64,000 bases of DNA from Ramlibacter sp. WS9 (GCF_003797765.1 NZ_RKMB01000009.1:124001-188000), one strand, 5' to 3'. Shown: positions 41,129 through 51,535, counted from the stretch's first letter. Program-made: numbers and translations. The notes: a model not told the origin generated them from the sequence alone.

Positions 41129-41466
41129 AAGCTGCTCTGCACGTGCGCTTTAACGTAATGTCTCCCGCACTCCCAAACCTGCAACCCGGCACTTGCGGGT
41201 TATCAGCTCTGAGGTCGAGATCGCAAGTCTTTGCGAGCGTTGAAGATTATTCAAGCTTTGCGGAATAACACGTCCGCCGGAACTGCAGGCGTTATCCCGC
41301 AAGACGAAGGTTCTCCCAGTTGCGGAATAAAACTGCGGAATAACGTGGCGTTGTTGCCTTGGTCTGCTCATTCGCTCCTCCCCGGGCCGCATGGATGCTG
41401 GATGCCGTCGATCCAGCCTTGATTTTGTAGTGTATTAGTTTGCCGCCAAAGTCCTCAAAACTTTTC
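41129..41466. other. array border and non-coding gap, no integrase
   Basis: A lone cassette-edge core (CTTTAAC, 41148-41154) marks the right end of the first cassette. Beyond it an attI site and an intI gene would be expected, but no integrase-like frame exists before sodC. The sequence is lower in GC than its surroundings and holds repeated TGCGGAATAA words. Confidence 0.6.
41259..41343. repeat. TGCGGAATAA repeats beside the cassette array
   Basis: TGCGGAATAA occurs at 41259-41268, 41321-41330 and 41334-41343. A near-copy in inverted orientation (GTTATCCCGC) lies at 41291-41300. This may be the end of a lost recombinase-type element or binding sites of unknown kind. Confidence 0.55.
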
Positions 41467-41991
41467 TCACCGAGCAATCACCCCACAAGCCAACCGCGCC
41501 CCCGAATTCCCCGTCGGCTGCGTCTTGAAGTCATCCGGGTCCTTGTGCACGATCAGGCCTTTGCCCACGATGTCCGTCACGCCGCTGCCCACGCTGATGG
41601 TGGACGACTCGTAGTTGAACTTCGCCACGCCGTTCGCGTCGGCCTTGAGCATGCGCAGATCGCCTGCGTGATGTTCCCCGGCATCGTGGTTGCCGTGCGG
41701 TGCGCCCGTGGGGTTGAAGTGGCCGCCCGCGCTCATGCCGTCCGCACTGGAGCAGTCGCCTTTTTCATGGACGTGGAAGCCGTGGTCCGCATTCGGCTTC
41801 AAGCCGCGCACTTCGCCGCTCACCAGCACCTTAGCGCCTTGCTGGGTGAAGTGCACCATGCCGCTGGCGGTGTTGCCCGCGGTGGGCGACAAGGTCGCCA
41901 TGGCCATGACTTTCGGGGCTGGCGGGGCGGCGCAGCCGGCGAGGGCCGCCGCGGTGATGATCGTGAACGCGGCGAACGGGCGCAAAGCCAT
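41467..41991 (-). CDS. sodC: Cu/Zn superoxide dismutase, lipoprotein
   Basis: Periplasmic superoxide dismutase, 174 aa, that converts superoxide to peroxide and oxygen. The lipobox LAGC (Cys 20) indicates membrane tethering. Metal ligands appear in HGFHVHEKGDC, HFNPTGAPHG and GEHHAGDL, and the arginine-containing end GNSGARLACGVI completes the active site. The start at 41991 yields the proper signal peptide. Confidence 0.95.
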   Translation of the reverse strand: MALRPFAAFTIITAAALAGCAAPPAPKVMAMATLSPTAGNTASGMVHFTQQGAKVLVSGEVRGLKPNADHGFHVHEKGDCSSADGMSAGGHFNPTGAPHGNHDAGEHHAGDLRMLKADANGVAKFNYESSTISVGSGVTDIVGKGLIVHKDPDDFKTQPTGNSGARLACGVIAR

Positions 41992-42062
41992 GGCAAGTCT
42001 CCTTGTTGTGGGTGTTGCCGCACACTCTAGGGCCAACGCGCCCGGCGGGCAATCCGCAACAA

Positions 42063-42650
42063 CTATGACTCCCGCAGCTTGAGCAGCCGCTCCAGGTGCT
42101 TGTCGCGGATGTTGAGGCGCTTCAGCTCTTCCAGCGTGTTGTGCGCGTATTCGAAGGTGGTGCCGTAGATGCCCGTGGCCTCTTCGAAAATCCGCCGGTA
42201 TTCGTCTTCGGTCAAGGTCCCGGTGTGGCTGGGGCTCTTGCGCGACAGGGTGAAGGCCAGGGCCTGCACCGGGCCGTGGCTGGTGTGGCAGGTGAGCCAT
42301 TTCGGGTCGTACACCGCCAGCGACATCTCCCGGGCCCACAGCCTGGCCAGCACTTCCTGGCCGGCGGCCTTGGGGATGCGGAACACCATGCCCTGGCAGC
42401 AGCCGCCCGACAGCATCCCGAAAACCAGGCCCGGCCGCTCGGGCGTGCCGCGGTTGATGCGGCTCCACATCTTCAGGGCGCGGTGCCAGCCGTGCACCTT
42501 GGCGGGCCGGCGCTCGGCAAATTCGAAATCCGGCTTCCAGATGAGCGAGCCGTAGCCGAAGATCCACAGGTCGTCATGCCCGCCCCAGTCCTGCAGCACC
42601 CTGTCCAGAAGGGGCATCGGGTCGCGCAGCGGCTTCAACGCTTCTTTCAT
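42063..42650 (-). CDS. chaC: gamma-glutamylcyclotransferase (ChaC family)
   Basis: ChaC-type enzyme, 195 aa, that breaks down glutathione to 5-oxoproline and Cys-Gly. It has the family signature IFGYGSLIW (YGSL at about 33-36), the catalytic Glu region in the central beta barrel (REMSLAVYDPKWL), and LSGGCCQGMVFRI. The start codon lies 13 residues before LLDRVLQDWGG. It is convergent with no neighbour, in line with sodC. Confidence 0.92.
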   Translation of the reverse strand: MKEALKPLRDPMPLLDRVLQDWGGHDDLWIFGYGSLIWKPDFEFAERRPAKVHGWHRALKMWSRINRGTPERPGLVFGMLSGGCCQGMVFRIPKAAGQEVLARLWAREMSLAVYDPKWLTCHTSHGPVQALAFTLSRKSPSHTGTLTEDEYRRIFEEATGIYGTTFEYAHNTLEELKRLNIRDKHLERLLKLRES

Positions 42651-42708
42651 GAAGTGTCACTGTAGCGCGGTCGCGCGATCCGCGCAGCCGAGCAGGGTGC
42701 GGCATGCG

Positions 42709-43065
42709 TCAGTTCCACCGCGGCTGAGCGATAAGGAGAACCAGGATGAAGAATGCTGCCGCGAACCCGGGAACCGCAGTGAAAGCCAGCGCGGCGATGG
42801 CAGCGCCGAACTTGCCTTTGGCGCGAAGCGCCTGACCGGCCCAGAGGCTGACGCCCATCGCCGCCAGCAGGGCGAGCCACAAGACGAGATTGAAGGAGGA
42901 AACGGATCCGTCGCCAATGCCGATCAGGAAGAAGACGACGAACGTGGCAGTCGTCAGGGCCGAACACACAAGGAAGACCATCGAAGTGAGACGGCCGCGA
43001 GGGCTGGGCGTTGCATCCGTATCTTCGGCGATGCGCGGCGGCTGCCGTGAGGGTTGAGTCGTCAT
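42709..43065 (-). CDS. inner-membrane protein, 118 aa, not recognised
   Basis: A small protein with three helices (about 28-50, 58-77 and 87-110) after a Pro/Arg-rich cytosolic start (MTTQPSRQPPRIAED). No family assignment was made. It is divergent from edd. Confidence 0.65.
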   Translation of the reverse strand: MTTQPSRQPPRIAEDTDATPSPRGRLTSMVFLVCSALTTATFVVFFLIGIGDGSVSSFNLVLWLALLAAMGVSLWAGQALRAKGKFGAAIAALAFTAVPGFAAAFFILVLLIAQPRWN

Positions 43066-43218
43066 TTCCGGCCACCAAAGTTTTCTTCTACAGTAAGCAT
43101 CAATCCTCCTGATCGCCGTTGACCGGCCTTGCTCCTGCAGTGTATTGGCTGGCAGCCAAACAGGGTTTTGGAACCCGTTTGTTACCCGTTGCCGGCTGGA
43201 TGGCGTTACGATGGCGCT

Positions 43219-43233
43219 TGTAATTTAGTTACC
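43219..43233 (+). promoter_or_regulatory. probable HexR operator in front of edd
   Basis: TGTAATTTAGTTACC fits the HexR recognition pattern TGTAAT-NNN-ATTACA apart from two positions on the right arm. It lies 7 bp before the edd start. HexR represses Entner-Doudoroff genes and is released by KDPG. The inference is by motif and position. No hexR gene is in the window. Confidence 0.55.
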
Positions 43234-43240
43234 AACATTC

Positions 43241-45072
<1,832 letters not shown>

Positions 45073-45082
<10 letters not shown>

Positions 45083-45720
45083 ACAACCGACTCACGGCAA
45101 TCGAAGTGATGAGCGATGCGCCGGTGATTCCGGTGATCGTTCTGACGGACGTGGCGCATGCCGTGCCGCTGGCGCGCGCGCTGGTGGCCGGCGGCATCCG
45201 CATGCTGGAGGTGACGCTGCGCACGCCGATCGCGCTGGCCTGCATCGAGGCGATTGCGCGCGAGGTGCCCGAGGCCGTAGCCGGCGCCGGCACGGTTCGC
45301 AGCGCGGCCGATGCACAAGCTTCGGCCAAGGCAGGCGCGCGCTTTGCCGTGAGCCCTGGCTACACGCACAGCGTCGGCAAGGCGTGCCGCGAACTCGGGC
45401 TGCCGTTGTTACCCGGCGTGGCGACCGGCGGCGAGATCATGGCGGCGCAGGAAGACGGCTACAACCAGCTCAAGTTCTTCCCGGCGATGCAGGCGGGCGG
45501 TTTGGCCATGCTCAAGGCGTGGCAGGGGCCGTTCGGCGACGTGAAGTTCTGCCCGACGGGTGGTGTCACCGCCACGAATGCACCGGAGTTCCTGGCGCTG
45601 TCGAACATCGTGTGCGTGGGCGGGTCGTGGTTGACGCCGCAGGATGCCGTTCAGGCGGGAGACTGGGCGCGCATCACGCAGCTGGCGCGTGAGGCCGTGG
45701 CGCTGAAGCGGTCAGCTTGA
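45073..45720 (+). CDS. eda: 2-keto-3-deoxy-6-phosphogluconate aldolase
   Basis: Splits KDPG to pyruvate and glyceraldehyde-3-phosphate; 215 aa. The Schiff-base Lys is in QLKFFPA, the catalytic Glu in LEVTLRT, and the phosphate-binding loop is FCPTGGV. The start lies within edd (10-bp overlap), so both are coupled and probably under HexR control. Confidence 0.95.
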
Positions 45721-45755
45721 CGGCGTCCGTACTCGACAGGTAGGTGATTTGACCG

Positions 45756-45777
45756 ATTATGCCTAGATTGGCATAAT
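45756..45777. promoter_or_regulatory. inverted repeat, probable operator of the toxin-antitoxin operon
   Basis: ATTATGCC (45756-45763) and GGCATAAT (45770-45777) form a perfect 8-bp inverted repeat, spaced by six bases, just 9 bp before the toxin start. HigA-type antitoxins bind such palindromes. Confidence 0.65.
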
Positions 45778-45786
45778 TCGGAGACG

Positions 45787-46170
45787 ATGTCGAAACAGAT
45801 CCGCAAGCCCCTCAAATGGGTGGCCTCGGCAAAGCGTGACCTGGATTCGATGCCCGAGGACGTCAAGGATGTATTTGGCCACGCCATCGACCTTGCCCAG
45901 GCAGGAGGCAAACATCAAGATGCCAAACCGTTGGGTGGCTTCGGCTCGGCAGGTGTATTGGAGGTAGTCGAGGACCATCGCAACGACACCTTCCGCGCCG
46001 TCTACACCGTCAAGTTCGCGGGGTGGGTCTACGTCTTGCACTGCTTTCAGAAGAAGTCCAAGAGCGGGATCAAGACACCGAAGGAAGATATGGACCTGAT
46101 CAAGCTTCGCCTCAGGGCCGCTGAACAGGACTATGAGGCTTGGCAAGCAAAGCAAGGAGTACAGCGATGA
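45787..46170 (+). CDS. HigB/RelE-type (Gp49-like) toxin
   Basis: A 127-aa protein of the phage-derived Gp49-like / RelE superfamily, expected to be a ribosome-dependent mRNA interferase. Characteristic stretches are VLEVVEDHRNDTFRAVYTVK and VYVLHCFQKKSKSGIKTPKE. It is directly upstream of its antitoxin and overlaps it by 4 bp, in the toxin-first order of higBA loci. Confidence 0.9.
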   Translation: MSKQIRKPLKWVASAKRDLDSMPEDVKDVFGHAIDLAQAGGKHQDAKPLGGFGSAGVLEVVEDHRNDTFRAVYTVKFAGWVYVLHCFQKKSKSGIKTPKEDMDLIKLRLRAAEQDYEAWQAKQGVQR

Positions 46171-46496
46171 GCCAGCACAGTGCGATCACGATAGAAGAGG
46201 GCGGTACGAACGTCTATGCCGACCTGGGCTATGCCGATGCGGCCGAAATGCAGCGCAAGTCTCAGTTGGCCGCCGAGATTGCCCGCGCGATCAAGGCACG
46301 GCGTCTCACACAGGCAGATGCTGCCCAATTGCTGGGAATCGATCAGTCAAAAATTTCCCGCATCACGCGTGGCCAGTTCCGAGGAGTGAGCGAAGCCAAG
46401 CTGCTTGAATTGGTCGCCAAGCTGGGCCATGACGTGAAGATCGTCGTCGGGCCCGTGAGGCGCCGCGCGGGCAAGATTGAACTTCAATTCGCCTGA
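46167..46496 (+). CDS. HigA-type XRE antitoxin
   Basis: A 109-aa helix-turn-helix antitoxin. The HTH is at about 45-70: RRLTQADAAQLLGIDQSKIS. It should bind the palindrome upstream of the toxin and repress the pair. The start overlaps the toxin stop (ATGA). Confidence 0.9.
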   Translation: MSQHSAITIEEGGTNVYADLGYADAAEMQRKSQLAAEIARAIKARRLTQADAAQLLGIDQSKISRITRGQFRGVSEAKLLELVAKLGHDVKIVVGPVRRRAGKIELQFA

Positions 46497-46505
46497 CCGT
46501 GGCGG

Positions 46506-46901
46506 CTACGCCGCCTCGTTCTTCCGTTCGATTAGCTCGATCTTGTACCCATCCGGATCGGTCACGAACGCGATCACGGTGTTGCCGCCCTTCACAGGCC
46601 CCGGCTCGCGCGTGACGTTCCCGCCGCCGGCGCGGATCTTCTCGCAGGACGCATACACATCCGGCACGCCCAGCGCGATGTGGCCATACGCCGTACCCAG
46701 TTCGTAACTGTCGACGCCATGGTTGTACGTCAGCTCGATCTCGGCATGGTCGGGGTTGGTGCCGTAGCCGACGAACGCCAGCGAGTATTTCTGCTCGGGC
46801 CGCTCGGTGGTGCGCAGCAGCGTCATGCCGAGCACGCGGGTGTAGAAATCGATGGAGCGCTGCAGGTCGCCCACGCGCAGCATGGTGTGGAGAAGTCTCA
46901 T
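46506..46901 (-). CDS. gloA: lactoylglutathione lyase (glyoxalase I)
   Basis: Converts the methylglyoxal-glutathione hemithioacetal to S-lactoylglutathione; 131 aa. The metal ligands are in [10 protein letters not shown] (His), AEIELTYN (Glu), YGHIALGV (His) and YKIELIE (Glu). The start chosen (46901) gives the usual family N-terminus, and two upstream ATG codons (46910 and 46919) are less likely. It is convergent with the HigA-type gene. Confidence 0.94.
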   Translation of the reverse strand: MRLLHTMLRVGDLQRSIDFYTRVLGMTLLRTTERPEQKYSLAFVGYGTNPDHAEIELTYNHGVDSYELGTAYGHIALGVPDVYASCEKIRAGGGNVTREPGPVKGGNTVIAFVTDPDGYKIELIERKNEAA

Positions 46902-46990
46902 GAGCGCCATTATGGCCATGGCGCGTGCGTTTTGCAGGCGGCCGCGCTAAGCTGTGTTCCTGCACACTCCGCCAGGCGATTTTCAAACCC

Positions 46991-47476
46991 ATGATCATCA
47001 TTCCCAGCGTCAGCCTCGCAACCCTTGACGACGCGCGCGGCATCGCGGAAATGTCGCGCGACTACATCGAGTTCGGCCTGGGCTGGAGCTGGACGCCGGC
47101 CCGGGTGCAGAAGGCCATCCGCGACAGCTCGACCAATGTGGCTGTCGTCCGCGAGAAGGGCGACGTGCTCGGCTTCGGCATCATGCGGTACGGCGAGCAG
47201 CGCGCGCACCTCACGTTGCTGGCGGTGCTGCCCGGCCAGCGCAAGCGCGGCCTGGGTGCGGTGCTGGTGCAGTGGCTGGAGAAGTCCGCCGCCATCGCCG
47301 GGCTGGAACGTGTGCAGCTCGAAGCCCGTTCCGACAATCCGGGTGCCATCGCGTTCTACCGCGACCAAGGCTATGAGCCGGCCGGGACGCAGCCCGGCTA
47401 CTACCGCGGCGAGGTCGATGCCGTCCGGCTCGAAAAGAGCCTGTGGATCTCAAAGGGGCGGGAACCGGACGCCTGA
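46991..47476 (+). CDS. GNAT-family N-acetyltransferase
   Basis: A 161-aa acetyltransferase with TLLAVLPGQRKRGLGAVLVQ as the acetyl-CoA loop and the C-terminal FYRDQGYEPAGTQPGYY. The substrate is unknown. Its last 27 bp overlap the convergent amidase gene. Confidence 0.9.
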   Translation: MIIIPSVSLATLDDARGIAEMSRDYIEFGLGWSWTPARVQKAIRDSSTNVAVVREKGDVLGFGIMRYGEQRAHLTLLAVLPGQRKRGLGAVLVQWLEKSAAIAGLERVQLEARSDNPGAIAFYRDQGYEPAGTQPGYYRGEVDAVRLEKSLWISKGREPDA

Positions 47477-48853
47477 ACCGCGCGCCTCGATCGCCTCGCC
47501 GGCGGCCAGGCACATGTCTTCGCGAAAGCGTCCCGCAACCAGCTGCACGCCGACGGGCGAGCGGCCCACCATCCCGGTGTTGACGCACAGCGACGGCAGC
47601 CCGGTGACGGGCAGGGCGATCATCGGCATCTGCGCCCGCCACACGCGCTCGTACGCTTCCGGGCCCTGCAGGTCCAGGTCGGCGGGGAAGGGCAGTTCCG
47701 CGCTTACTGGCAACAACACGACGGGGTAGCGCTCCAGGAACAGCTGCCAGGCCCGAGCAATGCCCAGCCGTCGCGAAAGCGCCGACGAGAACTCCGCAAG
47801 GCCGACCGACCGCGCCAGCTCCGCCTGGCCCCCCAGCGCCGCGATGGCGCCCGGGTCGCCTTCGCGCTGCGCGGCCTGCACCAGCGCGTCGTAGCCGTCG
47901 GCCATCCACAAGGTGATCTGGATCGCAACGGCCTCTTTCAACGGCGGCAGTGCCTCGACCTCATCGACGCGCCAGCCCGCATCGCGCAAACGCGCGGCGG
48001 CATCGAGCAACGCTTCGCAGACTTCGGGCCGCGTGTCCATGCCGTCGGGGCGCAGGCACATCGCCACGGTGCGCGGCAGCTCGGGGCCTTCGAGCGGCGC
48101 GGGCACCCACCAGGGGTCACGCGCGTCGGGCCGCGACATGGCGAGCAGGCCGAGCCGAAGGTCGTCGATGGTGCGCGCGATGGGCCCCGACACGGCCATG
48201 ATCTGCCCGCCGATCGGCCGGTCCACCGCCGCTGTGGCGTTGTACGCGGCAACGCGGCCCAGCGAAGGGCGCAGGCCGTGAATGCCGCAGGCGTAGGCCG
48301 GATAGCGGATCGAGCCCGCGATGTCGGTGCCATGCGCGAGCTGGCAAATGCCGGAAGCCACCGCCGCTGCCGAACCGCCCGAGGAGCCGCCGGGCGTAAG
48401 CGCGGGGTCGTGCGGATTGCGCGTGGCACCGTGCAGCAGATTGCCGGTGAACCAGCGGTAGCTGAACGCCGGTGTGTTGGTGCGGCCCACGGTGACGGCG
48501 CCCGCCGCGAGCAGGCTGTCGACGACGGGGCTGCTGGTCTTTGCGATCAAGTCCTTTTGCGACCGGAGCCCGTTCGTCGTCGCGTAGCCCGCATGATCGA
48601 CGTTGACCTTGGTCGCGACGACGACACCGGCCAGCGGCCCCGGGTCCTCGCCTCGCGCGATGGCGCTGTCGATCTGCCGGGCGCGCGCCAGCACTTCATG
48701 CGGCCGGTGCTCGACAACGGCGTTGAGCTGCGGGTTGACGGCGTCCAGCCGCGCGAGCGCGGACTGCGCGACCTCCACGGCGGAAATCTGCCGGGTGCGA
48801 ACGAGGCGGGCGGTCTGGCTGGCGGAGAGCTGCCAGGGTTCGGTCGAGGTCAT
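47450..48853 (-). CDS. amidase signature family hydrolase
   Basis: A 467-aa amidase. The Ser-cisSer-Lys triad is intact: Lys82 (VATKVNVD), Ser157 (GGSSGG), Ser181 (GTDIAGSI). It hydrolyses an amide of unknown identity. It is not GatA, since no gatBC genes are near. The start at 48853 has little sequence before the family domain. Confidence 0.9.
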   Translation of the reverse strand: MTSTEPWQLSASQTARLVRTRQISAVEVAQSALARLDAVNPQLNAVVEHRPHEVLARARQIDSAIARGEDPGPLAGVVVATKVNVDHAGYATTNGLRSQKDLIAKTSSPVVDSLLAAGAVTVGRTNTPAFSYRWFTGNLLHGATRNPHDPALTPGGSSGGSAAAVASGICQLAHGTDIAGSIRYPAYACGIHGLRPSLGRVAAYNATAAVDRPIGGQIMAVSGPIARTIDDLRLGLLAMSRPDARDPWWVPAPLEGPELPRTVAMCLRPDGMDTRPEVCEALLDAAARLRDAGWRVDEVEALPPLKEAVAIQITLWMADGYDALVQAAQREGDPGAIAALGGQAELARSVGLAEFSSALSRRLGIARAWQLFLERYPVVLLPVSAELPFPADLDLQGPEAYERVWRAQMPMIALPVTGLPSLCVNTGMVGRSPVGVQLVAGRFREDMCLAAGEAIEARGSGVRFPPL

Positions 48854-48934
48854 GCCCTCCAGCCTGCAGTGTTGTGTGCCTGCCGTCAATACTCCCGTCA
48901 ATATCGTGCGCCCGGGGCTGCTATGTTCCGGTTC

Positions 48935-49612
48935 ATGAACACATCCAATCGCTTCACGCTCTACTCCGGCCCGCTCAGCATGTTCGGCGCCAAGGTGCAA
49001 ATCGCTGCCCTGGAGAAGGGCCTGGATTTCGACCTGGTGCTGGTGCCCTTCGACTTCACCGCCCTCTACACGCCCAAGCATCCGGAGGTGCTGCGCATCA
49101 ACCCGAAGCAGCAAGTGCCGGTGCTGGTGCATGGCGACCTGGAGCTTTTCGACTCCACGCAGATCTTCGAGTATCTCGAAGACGTGCAGCCCACGCCGGC
49201 ACTGTGGCCGGGCGACGTGCGCGAGCGAGCCCGCGCGCGGCTGCTGGAACACAAGTCCGACGAGGTGTACTTCCCGCACGTCGTCCGCTTGATGGGGCTG
49301 GAGCACGATCTGCAAGGCGAGGCGGCGCAGGCGGCCATCGCAGCGGCGAACAAGTTCTACGCCGAATTGGAGTCGCTGCTGGACGGCCGCGACTACCTGG
49401 CCGGCGGCTACTCGTTCGCCGACATCGCGTTCTACATGGCTGCGGTGTTCGGTGAGCGCAAGGGCGCGCCGCTGGGTGCGGCAACACCGCGCCTGCTGGC
49501 GTGGCGTGACCGCATGAGCTCACGGCCGCCGGTGCGTCAGGTGGCGGGGGCGATGGGCCGGTGGCTTGCGTCGGTGGGCCGACCGGTGCCTGCGTTCATG
49601 CAAGCGCTCTGA
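48935..49612 (+). CDS. glutathione S-transferase
   Basis: A 225-aa GST with a thioredoxin-like N-terminus (TLYSGPLSMFGAKVQIAALE), the glutathione site QVPVLVHGDLELFDSTQIFE and a helical C-terminal domain (YLAGGYSFADIAFYMAAVF). An ATG 12 bases upstream (48923) is an alternative start. It is divergent from the amidase. Confidence 0.9.
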   Translation: MNTSNRFTLYSGPLSMFGAKVQIAALEKGLDFDLVLVPFDFTALYTPKHPEVLRINPKQQVPVLVHGDLELFDSTQIFEYLEDVQPTPALWPGDVRERARARLLEHKSDEVYFPHVVRLMGLEHDLQGEAAQAAIAAANKFYAELESLLDGRDYLAGGYSFADIAFYMAAVFGERKGAPLGAATPRLLAWRDRMSSRPPVRQVAGAMGRWLASVGRPVPAFMQAL

Positions 49613-49639
49613 GGGGCAATCGCGGAGACGCACCGCTGT

Positions 49640-50998
49640 TCAATCGAGCTCCGCCCGCTCCAGGTAATCCGGCACGCAGCAGGCCCAGCCCAGCTGGCGC
49701 TCGATGCGCTGGCGCATCGCATCGGCCGCGTCGGGCTCGCCATGCGTGATGAAAGTCCTCTTCGGCTGCTGCTTGAAATGCCCCAGCCAGTCGAGAATTT
49801 CCGTGGCGTCGGCGTGCGCCGACAAGTCCTCCAGCTGCGCAACTTCGGCGCGGATCGGCACGTCCTTGCCATGGATGCGCACGTTGGGCAAGCCTTGCGT
49901 GATGGTCGCGCCGCGCGTCCCACCCGCCTGGAAACCGGCGAACAGCAGCGTGTTGCGGCGGTCCGGCGCGAACGCCTTGATGTGGTGGACCACCCGTCCG
50001 CCCGTCGCCATGCCGCTGGCGGCGATGATGACCATTGGCCCTCGCTTGCCATTGAGGCGTTCTGACTCTTCGGGCGTTCGCACGATGCGCGCGGTGGCGG
50101 CGACCGCCTCGCACTCTTCGGGCGTCAGGCGCAGATCTTCCTTGTGTTTCCAGTAGACGTCCATGGCGTTCGATGCCATCGGACTGTTGAGGTAAACCGG
50201 CAAGTCGGGGATCGCACCCTGCGTCTTGAGTAGGTGGATGCAGTACAGAAGGCTTTGGGCGCGGCCCACGGCGAAGGCCGGGATGACCACGACCCCACCG
50301 CGTGCCGCCGTACGACGGATCACCTCGCCCAGCTGGAACAGGGGATCGGAGCGGGGATGTTCGCGGTCGCCATAGGTGGATTCGACCACCAGGTAGTCGG
50401 CGCCGTCCATGAGCGTGGGAGCGCGGAGGACGAGGTCGTTGGGCCGGCCGATGTCGCCGGAGAACAGCACCGAGCGCGCGCCGTCATCCACGCGCACGAA
50501 CGAAGAGCCCGCCATGTGGCCTGAAGGACTGAGCGACACGTTCAAACCGGGCGCGGGCGACCAGGACGTTTTCCACGGCACCGGGTGGAACAGCTTCAGG
50601 CAGCGCTCCGCGTCGTCGCGGGTGTACAGCGGCAGCGCCGGCCGGTGCTTCGACAGTCGATGTTGGTTGGCATACGCGGCTTCTTCTTCCTGCAGGTAGC
50701 CCGAGTCGGGCAGCAGGATGCGGCACAGGTCGTAGGTTGCGGCGCTGCAATACACCTTGCCGCTGAAACCCTGGCGCGCGAGCAGCGGCAGGTAGCCGCT
50801 GTGGTCGATGTGGGCGTGCGTGAGGATGACCGCGTCGATGGAAGACGGCTTGACCGGCGGGGGCGACCAGTTGCGCAGCCGCAGCTGCTTGTAGCCCTGG
50901 AACAGCCCGCAGTCCACCATCACGCGGGCGTCGCCGCGCTCGAGCAGGTACTTTGAGCCGGTGACGGTGTTGGTGGCGCCGAGGAACTGGAGATGCAT
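49640..50998 (-). CDS. metallo-beta-lactamase/beta-CASP RNA-processing nuclease
   Basis: A 452-aa CPSF-73/YSH1-like protein. Zinc site HAHIDH at 61-66, then further ligands at SGHMAGS and SGDIG, and beta-CASP motifs including SPMA, ASGMATGGRVVHH and the terminal FITHGEP. Members are single-strand nucleases that process or degrade RNA. The start is set at MHLQFLGATNTVTGS. A TTG ten codons upstream overlaps the stop of the USP gene. It is the second gene after the USP gene. Confidence 0.9.
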   Translation of the reverse strand: MHLQFLGATNTVTGSKYLLERGDARVMVDCGLFQGYKQLRLRNWSPPPVKPSSIDAVILTHAHIDHSGYLPLLARQGFSGKVYCSAATYDLCRILLPDSGYLQEEEAAYANQHRLSKHRPALPLYTRDDAERCLKLFHPVPWKTSWSPAPGLNVSLSPSGHMAGSSFVRVDDGARSVLFSGDIGRPNDLVLRAPTLMDGADYLVVESTYGDREHPRSDPLFQLGEVIRRTAARGGVVVIPAFAVGRAQSLLYCIHLLKTQGAIPDLPVYLNSPMASNAMDVYWKHKEDLRLTPEECEAVAATARIVRTPEESERLNGKRGPMVIIAASGMATGGRVVHHIKAFAPDRRNTLLFAGFQAGGTRGATITQGLPNVRIHGKDVPIRAEVAQLEDLSAHADATEILDWLGHFKQQPKRTFITHGEPDAADAMRQRIERQLGWACCVPDYLERAELD

Positions 50999-51024
50999 GG
51001 TGGTGGCCTGTTGCGATGTCGAGT

Positions 51025-51468
51025 TCAACGAACGACGAGCACCGGCACCGTACCGTGCACCAGGACTTGCTGCGTCTCGCTACCCATCAGCACGCGCTTG
51101 AGACCCTTGCGGCCGTGGGAGGCCATGACGATCAGGTCGCACTTGTGCTTTTTTGCGGCCGCGAGGATGGACTCCGCGACGTGATTGGAGCGGACGACGA
51201 CCGGCGTGGCCTTGACACCCCGCGCCAGAGCCGCCCCGCACAGCTTGTCGACCAGGGCTCGGCCCCGGCTGGCCGATTCGGCGTCGAACCGATCGACTTC
51301 ATCACCCGAAACCGTGAAGCCCTTCTCAAAAAAAGCCACGGGGTAGCGCTCGGACACGTTAAGGGCCACGAGGTCGGCGCCGGCGGCGGCTGCCAGGTCG
51401 ATGCCATGGCGCGCGGCTGTGCCGGAGAGTTTGGTGCCGTCGGTGGCCACCAGGATGCGGCGATACAT
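51025..51468 (-). CDS. universal stress protein (UspA family)
   Basis: A 147-aa UspA-fold protein. The ATP-binding signature is in MASHGRKGLKRVLMGSETQQ with the start MYRRILVATDGTKLS. It binds ATP and takes part in survival under stress or low oxygen. It lies upstream of the nuclease gene, with an FNR-like box 54 bp upstream of its start. Confidence 0.93.
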   Translation of the reverse strand: MYRRILVATDGTKLSGTAARHGIDLAAAAGADLVALNVSERYPVAFFEKGFTVSGDEVDRFDAESASRGRALVDKLCGAALARGVKATPVVVRSNHVAESILAAAKKHKCDLIVMASHGRKGLKRVLMGSETQQVLVHGTVPVLVVR

Positions 51469-51521
51469 GGCGGGTCTCCTGTAACGAAGCCCCAGCGTAC
51501 GCGCGCCGTGCGCTGCCTCGC

Positions 51522-51535
51522 TTGACATGGATCAA
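51522..51535. promoter_or_regulatory. FNR-like box between usp and the P-type ATPase
   Basis: TTGACATGGATCAA matches the FNR consensus TTGAT-N4-ATCAA except for one base. It is 54 bp from the USP start and 140 bp from the ATPase start, so it can act on either divergent promoter. Confidence 0.7.

Noticed and set aside
41155..41466. An integron integrase gene next to the first cassette
   Set aside because: No frame in this gap shows tyrosine recombinase motifs on either strand.
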